Shown here: in pieces, positions 1 through 4,753 of the stretch | Layout of the letters: the number at the start of each line of letters is the position of its first letter | How positions within the stretch are numbered: position 1 is the first letter of the stretch | Source of the DNA: DATNIB01 sp035604685 | GTDB taxonomy: Bacteria > Actinomycetota > Acidimicrobiia > Acidimicrobiales > RAAP-2 | Assembly: GCA_035604685.1 (NCBI GenBank) | Contig: DATNIB010000064.1 | Span: 1-20,038, forward strand | Length of the DNA: 20,038 nucleotides | Reading direction: 5' to 3' | The notes under the pieces: model-generated | Seen by the model: only the letters and a program-made list of their open reading frames with translations | Told to the model about the DNA's origin: nothing | Database searches by the model: none | Translations under genes and position numbers: made by a program

Positions 1-174
1 GACCAACGGCGGGCGCTCGGGGTCGACGGCACCGGTCGCGACCTGTCGACCCTGCCCGCCGCGCGCCTCGCCGAGCACCTGGTCGTGAGCCGGACCATCG
101 ACGCGACTCGGCGGGCGCTCGGGCGGCCCCTCGAGCGCACCGGCGCACACGAGGGAGTGGGCCGCGATCGCTGA
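1..174 (+). CDS. 3' end of an unidentified protein (partial; possibly a relaxase C-terminus)
   Basis: Frame 1 is open from the window edge to a TGA at 172-174, giving the last 57 residues of a protein. Almost every third codon position is G or C, as expected for a real gene in this genome. The residues are Arg/Leu/Ala-rich and probably helical (for example LPAARLAEHLVVSRTIDATR), with no catalytic motif. The frame converges on a coupling-type ATPase gene 19 nt away. That context makes the C-terminal end of a MobF/TrwC-type conjugative relaxase possible, but the fragment alone does not show it. The start lies outside the window. Confidence 0.55.
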   Translation, partial: DQRRALGVDGTGRDLSTLPAARLAEHLVVSRTIDATRRALGRPLERTGAHEGVGRDR

Positions 175-193
175 GGGTCGGCCGACGGGCGAA

Positions 194-1603
194 TCACCGC
201 TCGAGCTCGGGCGAGGCGCGGCCGCCCGGCGGGAGGGCCGGTGGCCGAAGCTCGGCGGCCCGGCCCGGCAGGGCGCGCCCCGACCCCAGCAGGTCGCGCC
301 AGGGCCAGGTGGCATGGGCGGGGGTGAGGCCGACCCAGCCGAGGCGGTTGCGGGCGTCGAGCGCCAACGCGGCGCCCGGCTGGCCGCGGGCGATCACGTC
401 GACCGGGAGCCGCCGCCGGAAGACCGACGAGGTGCTGAGCGAGGTCTGCCGGCCGCGGCCCACACCGCGGGTTGACGAGACGGTGCGGGTCGGGAGCTCG
501 ACGTCGCCCGCCAACGACGAGAGCGACTCGAGCGTCTGGATGTCGGCGATCCCGCCCAAGACCATGGTGGTGCCGAAGAGCGACAGGAAACCCTCCGCTT
601 CCGCGCCCCACCGGCTCCGCGCCTGGGAGAGATCCTGGAGGGACACGAGGGCGAGCAGCCCCTGGCCCGCGCCCTCGCTCACGATCGACGGGAGGTCGGG
701 GAGCGGCGCGATGTTGGCTGCCTCGTCCAAGGCGAGCAGCACCGGTGGCCCGGCCGTGTTCTCGCTCGCCCGCCGGTAGGCGGCGTCGCGCACGTCGCCC
801 AGCACACCGACCACTAGCGGGGCCAGCAGTTGTTGCTGTTGGCCCGCGGAACACACATAGAGCGTGTGGGCGCCGGCGCAGAAGGCCGCGGGGTCGAGAA
901 AGGGTGGCTCGGTGGAAGCCAGCGCGGACTCCGAGCGGTAGGCGGAGAGTACGCCCGAGGCGGTCGACCAGATCCCCGACTGCTCGCGTTCGTCGGTGGC
1001 CAGGAGCCCCGCCAAGACGTCGGTCGCCGGGACCTGCTCACCCACCCGTTCGGCGAGGATGCGCAGCGCCGAGCTCCCGTCGTGACGATCGATCCACGAG
1101 AGCACCCGGCGCAGCGGCTCGTCTGTCAACGCGGCGGCGTACAACAGGGGGGAGAGAAGGGAGGCCGCTCGCTCGCTCCAGTGGTCGTCGGTGAGCGGCG
1201 CCCATGACCCGCGCCCGGCGCGACGCGTCGATCGCACCATGGCGGCGCCCACACTGAGCGCGCCGTCCCAGTCGCGGCTGGCGAGCACCGGAGACCATCC
1301 GACGCGCTGGACGCCCGGTGGTGGCGCGACGGTCCCGCTCGGGTCGTAGAGGAAGGTCCATCCCGCGTCGGTGCGGGCGGCGGCGGTTGCCGCCAACACG
1401 TCGGGCTTGGTCGAGGTGCTCACGACCGCCCCCGATGCGGCGATCACGTTCGGGATGATGATCGATGAGGTCTTGCCCGAGCGGGACGGGCCGAGGACCA
1501 GTGTGGAGCGCTCCCGGCCCGAGAAGGCCCAGCCGGCACTCCCTAGGCCCAGGTAGATGCCCATTTCCTGGGCTGTCTGGCCGGTGGTGTTCGCAGCGCT
1601 CAC
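194..1603 (-). CDS. Short VirD4/TraG-like conjugative coupling ATPase (type IV secretion DNA-transfer family)
   Basis: The 469-aa protein carries a Walker A motif GPSRSGKT (about residues 38-45) followed by SSIIIPNV, and a Walker B motif VLLALDEAANIAPLPDLP with D293/E294. The DEAANIAPLPDLP signature, the later VSLQDLSQARSRWG segment and the STKPDVL segment are typical of the VirD4/TraG/TraD coupling proteins that bring DNA to a type IV secretion channel. I start it at the GTG at 1601-1603, because GAGGAG lies about 7 nt upstream at 1611-1616. The frame stays open to 2008, but that extension is Arg/Ser/Thr-rich, overlaps palindromic DNA and has no domain. From this start there is no N-terminal transmembrane helix, whereas most VirD4 proteins have one or two. 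No relaxase or mating-pair gene is complete in the window, so transfer activity is unproven. Confidence 0.82.
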   Translation of the reverse strand: MSAANTTGQTAQEMGIYLGLGSAGWAFSGRERSTLVLGPSRSGKTSSIIIPNVIAASGAVVSTSTKPDVLAATAAARTDAGWTFLYDPSGTVAPPPGVQRVGWSPVLASRDWDGALSVGAAMVRSTRRAGRGSWAPLTDDHWSERAASLLSPLLYAAALTDEPLRRVLSWIDRHDGSSALRILAERVGEQVPATDVLAGLLATDEREQSGIWSTASGVLSAYRSESALASTEPPFLDPAAFCAGAHTLYVCSAGQQQQLLAPLVVGVLGDVRDAAYRRASENTAGPPVLLALDEAANIAPLPDLPSIVSEGAGQGLLALVSLQDLSQARSRWGAEAEGFLSLFGTTMVLGGIADIQTLESLSSLAGDVELPTRTVSSTRGVGRGRQTSLSTSSVFRRRLPVDVIARGQPGAALALDARNRLGWVGLTPAHATWPWRDLLGSGRALPGRAAELRPPALPPGGRASPELER

Positions 1604-1687
1604 GGTGCCTCTCCTCGCCTCTGGTCCCCGGCCGGGACCGGCCGGCCCTTCCTCGGAACGAACAGGTCGCGGCGCGAAGGAGGTCGT

Positions 1688-1711
1688 ACGCACGCTTCGA
1701 GAAGCGTGCGT
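1688..1711. repeat. Perfect inverted repeat, 11-bp arms
   Basis: ACGCACGCTTC (1688-1698) and GAAGCGTGCGT (1701-1711) are perfect complements around a 2-nt GA spacer. The short spacer suits a dimeric protein operator better than an RNA hairpin. It lies about 85-108 nt upstream of the coupling ATPase start, so it may be an operator for that gene or part of a transfer origin. Confidence 0.65.
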
Positions 1712-1755
1712 GCTTATCGCGCCGGCCGCGAATACGCGCCCACATCGAGCGATTC

Positions 1756-1773
1756 GCGCGCGTCGACGCGCGC
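1756..1773. repeat. 18-bp perfect palindrome centred on GTCGAC
   Basis: GCGCGCGTCGACGCGCGC is self-complementary over its full 18 bp. The CG-alternating arms could also be simple composition, but the perfect dyad 45 bp from the 1688-1711 repeat suggests a protein-binding region. Confidence 0.55.
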
Positions 1774-1824
1774 AAACACTCGTGAATTGGCCGTCGCGCG
1801 CACGCGAAACAGTGCGATTGAGTG

Positions 1825-1839
1825 ACCACATGTAGTGGT
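1825..1839. repeat. Short inverted repeat ACCAC-N5-GTGGT
   Basis: ACCAC (1825-1829) and GTGGT (1835-1839) flank ATGTA. The arms are only 5 bp. It is listed because it belongs to the run of dyads in this gene-free stretch; alone it would not be significant. Confidence 0.3.
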
Positions 1840-1878
1840 GACGCATGAGGCGCGAAAGGCGTCCGCGCGCGCAAATGC

Positions 1879-1907
1879 TTGACCTGGAGGTGTACAGGCT
1901 CTTTGAT
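1879..1907 (+). promoter_or_regulatory. Possible sigma70-type promoter reading toward the H1-like gene
   Basis: TTGACC (1879-1884) is followed, after 17 nt, by TTTGAT (1902-1907). The -35 is good and the -10 fair (4 of 6). If used, transcription would start near 1914 and give a leader of about 280 nt before the GTG at 2193, containing the inverted repeats at 1970-1994 and 2042-2066. No better promoter was seen closer to the gene. Confidence 0.35.
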
Positions 1908-1969
1908 TGTATGTAACCGAAGCGCAACGGAGGCGTTGTTGTGCAGTGCGCACGCGAGTTCAGGACGTT

Positions 1970-1994
1970 CGACAACCGATGAATCGGTTTGTCG
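1970..1994. repeat. Imperfect inverted repeat, 11-bp arms with one bulge
   Basis: CGACAACCGAT (1970-1980) pairs with ATCGGTTTGTCG (1983-1994), with one bulged T and a 2-nt GA spacer. The spacer has the same sequence as that in the 1688-1711 repeat. The half-site core GACAACCG recurs near 2075 as GGACAACCG. It may be an operator or, in RNA, a hairpin needing a slightly wider loop. Confidence 0.5.
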
Positions 1995-2041
1995 CGCACC
2001 ACTCGCATGCGGCTTGTGACGACGTCATCGATGCCTGAGGG

Positions 2042-2066
2042 GATCGTTCAGTGCCCCACAACGATC
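2042..2066. repeat. Inverted repeat GATCGTT-N11-AACGATC
   Basis: Seven-base perfect arms at 2042-2048 and 2060-2066 flank an 11-nt spacer. It is placed about 130 nt upstream of the H1-like gene and would form a stem-loop in a transcript from the 1879-1907 promoter. Confidence 0.45.
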
Positions 2067-2192
2067 GGAAGCCGGACAACCGTTCGGTGCGGTCGCGGTG
2101 GGTTGAACGATGCAGCCGGTGCAGCAATGCGGACTGAGAATCTCGGTGCCGCAGGCTTCACCTCGACTGACACCTAAAGGGAGGTGCACCCT

Positions 2193-2450
2193 GTGGCAAT
2201 AGCCGCACGGAAGCGAGCCCCGGCACGAAAGACCGCCAAACGGGCTCCGGCAAAGAAGGCAACGGCCAAGAAGGCGGCCAAGCGGGCTCCGGCTCGCAAG
2301 GCCGTGAAGCGAGCTCCGGCTCGCAAGGCCGCCAAGAAGACGGTGCGCAAGGCCGCCAAGAAGCGCGCGCCCGCCAAGAAGGCAGCCAAGAAGACAGTTC
2401 GCAAGGTCGCCAGGAAGCGGGCGCCTGCGAAGAGGGCTGTCAAGAAGTAG
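2193..2450 (+). CDS. Histone H1-like / HupB-tail-like basic protein, 85 aa
   Basis: The protein is built almost entirely of Lys, Ala, Arg, Pro, Val and Thr in repeats of the form KRAPA(K/R)KA and KKTVRKAAK. This matches the Lys/Ala-rich C-terminal tail of actinobacterial HupB and chlamydial/eukaryotic H1-type proteins, which bind DNA nonspecifically and compact the nucleoid. I start it at GTG 2193-2195, since the strong ribosome site GGGAGGTG lies about 8 nt upstream at 2179-2186; the upstream in-frame GTG at 2184 lies inside that site. No HU-fold domain precedes it in any frame. It sits near cofC and gpsA, as hupB does in mycobacteria. It ends just before a strong hairpin. A nucleoid protein is likely; RNA binding is also possible. 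Confidence 0.8.
   Translation: MAIAARKRAPARKTAKRAPAKKATAKKAAKRAPARKAVKRAPARKAAKKTVRKAAKKRAPAKKAAKKTVRKVARKRAPAKRAVKK
2280..2333 (+). repeat. Two 27-bp tandem repeats inside the H1-like gene
   Basis: Units 2280-2306 and 2307-2333 differ at about 3 of 27 positions and encode KRAPARKAV and KRAPARKAA. Conservation at the DNA level, beyond the amino acids, indicates recent in-frame duplication, so the protein length probably varies between strains. Confidence 0.75.
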
Positions 2451-2483
2451 GACCAGCGCGGCTTCGCGCCGCGTCCGGTTTGT

Positions 2484-2515
2484 CGAGCGCGGGGACCTCC
2501 GGGTCCCCGCGCTCG
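2484..2515. terminator. Strong stem-loop between convergent genes (likely bidirectional terminator)
   Basis: A perfect 14-bp stem (2484-2497 with 2502-2515; core GAGCGCGGGGACC) closes a TCCG loop. It lies 33 nt after the H1-like stop and 29 nt after the cofC stop on the other strand, so it can serve both. There is no T-run, which is common for terminators in high-GC actinobacteria. Confidence 0.75.
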
Positions 2516-2544
2516 CGTCTGCGGTGTCCCCGGCGGCCCGGTCC

Positions 2545-3147
2545 TCAGCGCTCCCAGGCGAGGTCGGCCGGCCAGTCGACGTCGTGGGCCAGCGCCGGCG
2601 CATGGACGATCCGCACCGGGACCCCCAGGCGGACGCACTCGCCGGTGTGCCGTTCGAAGGACCCGGGGCCGTAGGAGAAGCGGAAGCCACAGCCGACCGG
2701 CACCCGGATCACGTTGGTGCCATCACCACGGCGGTCCGGGACCAGGGTGACGCCGTCGAAGGGGTCGAGCGCGCCGATGCCCGCCGCCAGCGGGAGGTCG
2801 CCGTGGGCCACCGTGACCTGCTCGACGCCCATCTGCCCGAGGCGCTCGACGCCGGCCTCGACCGCGCCATTGAGGCCGCGGCCGGGTTCCCAGATGACGA
2901 GCGCGCCGAGCTGGCGAGCCCAGGCGGCGACCGCTCGGTCGTCGCAGACCACGGCCACCGGGAGGGGTGCGGCGGCGGCCAGAACCCGCTCGGCCATTCG
3001 CTGGACGAGCGCCCGCCGCTCCGGGTCCGTCATCACCTCGCCCAGGCGGGTCTTGGCATCGGCGAACGACTTGACCGGCACGAGCACGGCGCTCTTCCCG
3101 AGGGCCGGAGGCCCGGCCGGGCTCCCCTCGCCGCCCGACCCGGTCAT
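2545..3147 (-). CDS. cofC: 2-phospho-L-lactate / phosphoenolpyruvate guanylyltransferase (coenzyme F420 biosynthesis)
   Basis: The 200-aa protein matches the CofC/FbiD nucleotidyltransferase family throughout. It has LVPVKSFADAKTRL (residues 22-35), AHGDLPL (114-120), VPDRRGDGTNVI (136-147) and FRFSYGPGSFERH (155-167). It joins GMP from GTP to 2-phospho-L-lactate or, in mycobacteria, to phosphoenolpyruvate, making the activated precursor of F420; the sequence does not settle the substrate. It is cytosolic. The ATG at 3147 lies 6 nt after TACACT, so the mRNA is probably leaderless. The gene is divergent from the phosphoesterase/gpsA pair, and mycobacteria likewise have fbiD beside gpsA. Its presence implies the host makes F420, although no other F420 gene is in the window. 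Confidence 0.93.
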   Translation of the reverse strand: MTGSGGEGSPAGPPALGKSAVLVPVKSFADAKTRLGEVMTDPERRALVQRMAERVLAAAAPLPVAVVCDDRAVAAWARQLGALVIWEPGRGLNGAVEAGVERLGQMGVEQVTVAHGDLPLAAGIGALDPFDGVTLVPDRRGDGTNVIRVPVGCGFRFSYGPGSFERHTGECVRLGVPVRIVHAPALAHDVDWPADLAWER

Positions 3148-3153
3148 CGGCCC

Positions 3154-3182
3154 AGTGTAGGAGTGGGGGACCCCTGGTCACC
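3154..3182 (-). promoter_or_regulatory. cofC promoter, leaderless type
   Basis: On the - strand, GGTGAC (3177-3182), a 17-nt spacer and TACACT (3154-3159) precede the ATG by only 6 nt. This puts the expected start of transcription on the A of the start codon. GACCCC/GGGGTC arms (3169-3174, 3185-3190) flank the -35 and could be an operator. Confidence 0.5.
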
Positions 3183-3265
3183 TGGGGGTCGGTGCCCGTC
3201 GGCGTCCCGGGCCGACGTATCGTGCGAACGGCGGCCGTGTCCGCGCGGCAGGGAAGGGGGACGAC

Positions 3266-3718
3266 ATGGCCAAGATCGGCGTCATCGCTGACACCCACGA
3301 CGATCTCGTCGAGTGGGACGAGATCCAACCCAAGGTGGCGCAGGCCTTCGCCGGCGTGGACCTGATCGTCCACTGCGGGGACCTGACCACCTTCGCCGTG
3401 CTGGACCGGCTGGAAGAGATCGCACCGGTCGTGGCGGTGCGGAGCCCCGGAGATCCGCCCGCCGACGGCGCGCGCCTGTTCGAGGGCCCGCATCGGCTCG
3501 AGCACGGCGCCGCCATCGCGGTGGTGAACACGCTCGGGGGCCAGACCTTCGACGACGTCGCGGTCGTCCTTCACGGCGGCACCCACAAGCCGAGCATCGA
3601 GCACCGGGCGGACCAGCTGGTGGTGAATCCCGGGAGCCCGAGCCTGGCCGAGACGGTGACCGTGGCGGTGCTGGAGGTGGACGACGGTCGAGCCGAGGCG
3701 GCGATCGTGCCGCTCTGA
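3266..3718 (+). CDS. YfcE/MJ0936-like metallophosphoesterase with an incomplete metal site
   Basis: The 150-aa protein has the size and layout of YfcE-type phosphodiesterases. The N-terminal IGVIADTHDD (D9, H11), IVHCGDL (D39) and the C-terminal HKP...VVNPGSPS segment are clear. The usual GN(C/H)D motif reads RSPGD, so the invariant Asn is Pro61. The middle His motif is replaced by VVNTLGG, and the closing GHTH reads GGTH (G105 for His, H107 kept). Three of about seven metal or catalytic ligands are therefore missing, and normal two-metal activity is doubtful. The ATG follows GGGGG by a few nt. Its TGA overlaps the gpsA ATG (TGATG), so the two are translated together. Its role is unknown. Confidence 0.82.
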   Translation: MAKIGVIADTHDDLVEWDEIQPKVAQAFAGVDLIVHCGDLTTFAVLDRLEEIAPVVAVRSPGDPPADGARLFEGPHRLEHGAAIAVVNTLGGQTFDDVAVVLHGGTHKPSIEHRADQLVVNPGSPSLAETVTVAVLEVDDGRAEAAIVPL

Positions 3719-4737
3719 TGGTCGACGTCGCCGTCATCGGCGCCGGTTCCTGGGGCACCGCGGTGGCCTCCCTGGTCGCCCGCTCGAGCCCGACCCGGCT
3801 GTGGGCCCGCTCCGCCGCGCTGGCCGACCAGATCACCTCGGACCACCGAAACGAGGCGTACCTCCCGGGATTGGACCTGCCCGAGGGTCTCGCGGCGACC
3901 GCCGACTTGCGAGCGGCCGCCGGCGGGGCCGAGATCGTGCTGCTGGCGGTCCCGTCGCACGGCTTGCGGGCCGTCATGGTGGACCTGGCGCCGCACATAG
4001 CCAGCGGCTGCGTGCTCGTCATCTTGACCAAGGGGATCGAGGCCGGGACGAACTCGCGCATGTCAGAGATCGTGGCCGAGGTGCTGCCTGGCGCGACCAT
4101 CGGTGTGCTGACCGGGCCGAACCTCGCGCGCGAGGTGGCCGAGGGCCAGCCGGCGGCCAGCGTGGTGGCCGTGAACGACGAGGAGCAGGCGGTGCGCGTC
4201 CAAGAGGCGCTGCACTCGAGCACCTACCGCGTCTACACCAGCAACGATGTCATCGGTTGCGAGGTGGCGGGCGCGGCCAAGAACGTCATCGCCATCGCCG
4301 CCGGGATGGGCGACGGGCTCGGGTTCGGCGAGAACACGAGGGCGGCGCTGATCACCCGGGGCCTCTCCGAGGTGGCGCGGGTCGGCACCGCGCTCGGCGG
4401 CGAGCCGCTCACCTTCGGCGGGTTGGCCGGGGTGGGCGACCTGGTCGCCACCTGTACCAGCGCGCGCAGCCGCAACCGGTCGCTCGGCCTGGCGCTCGGT
4501 GCGGGCCAGACGCTGGCCGAGGCGCTGGCGGGCACTCACATGGTGGCCGAAGGCGTGCGCACCGCGGGACCGCTGGTGGCGCTGGCGGCCCAGCACGGCG
4601 TCGAGATACCGATCGCCGCCCAGGTGGCGGCGATCGTCGCCGGCACCACCACGCCCCGGCAGGCACTGGTGTCGCTCATGGGGCGGCCGGCGCGCCGGGA
4701 GTGGGACGTCGACCTCCTGCGCGACCTGCTCCGCTGA
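3718..4737 (+). CDS. gpsA: Glycerol-3-phosphate dehydrogenase [NAD(P)+]
   Basis: The 339-aa protein has the dinucleotide-binding loop VIGAGSWGTA (residues 6-15), LTKGIEAG, the GPNLAREVAEGQPAASVVA segment, catalytic K188 in GAAKNVIAIAAGMGDGLGFGENTRAAL, and GVGDLVATCTSARSRNRSLG. It reduces dihydroxyacetone phosphate to sn-glycerol 3-phosphate in the cytosol for phospholipid synthesis. The ATG is chosen because it overlaps the upstream stop by one base and places the Rossmann motif at the N-terminus; longer in-frame starts would lie inside the previous gene. It converges on the mannosidase gene with a 16-nt gap and no clear terminator. Confidence 0.96.
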   Translation: MVDVAVIGAGSWGTAVASLVARSSPTRLWARSAALADQITSDHRNEAYLPGLDLPEGLAATADLRAAAGGAEIVLLAVPSHGLRAVMVDLAPHIASGCVLVILTKGIEAGTNSRMSEIVAEVLPGATIGVLTGPNLAREVAEGQPAASVVAVNDEEQAVRVQEALHSSTYRVYTSNDVIGCEVAGAAKNVIAIAAGMGDGLGFGENTRAALITRGLSEVARVGTALGGEPLTFGGLAGVGDLVATCTSARSRNRSLGLALGAGQTLAEALAGTHMVAEGVRTAGPLVALAAQHGVEIPIAAQVAAIVAGTTTPRQALVSLMGRPARREWDVDLLRDLLR

Positions 4738-4753
4738 GCCGGCCCGCGCCGGA

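Larger units (their letters stand above)
1604..2192. other. 589-nt gene-free, palindrome-rich region
   Basis: No frame here has coding character: the open frames use A/T freely at third positions and give low-complexity peptides. The region is visibly less GC-rich than its flanks, for example around 1871-1920. It contains at least five inverted repeats, CG-alternating tracts, two copies of GCGCGCAAA (1768-1776 and 1867-1875) and a possible + strand promoter. It separates the coupling ATPase gene (-) from the H1-like gene (+), so it must hold both control regions. It could also be an origin of transfer or an element boundary; I cannot distinguish these from sequence alone. Confidence 0.6.

Noticed and set aside
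1604..2008. N-terminal extension of the coupling ATPase up to 2008
   Set aside because: The extension covers palindromic, lower-GC DNA, has no domain, and a GTG with a good ribosome site exists at 1603.
1989..2177. 62-codon frame upstream of the H1-like gene, tested as a degraded HU domain
   Set aside because: It has no HU-like residues, mixed third-base use and no ribosome site, so it does not restore a HupB N-terminus.
2174..2690. Long - strand frames over the H1-like gene
   Set aside because: The Ala/Leu/Arg/Phe repeats are the complement of the Lys/Ala repeats. Start, ribosome site and composition favour the + strand.
4738..4753. Possible terminator between gpsA and the mannosidase
   Set aside because: Only a 4-bp CCGG dyad is present in a 16-nt gap.
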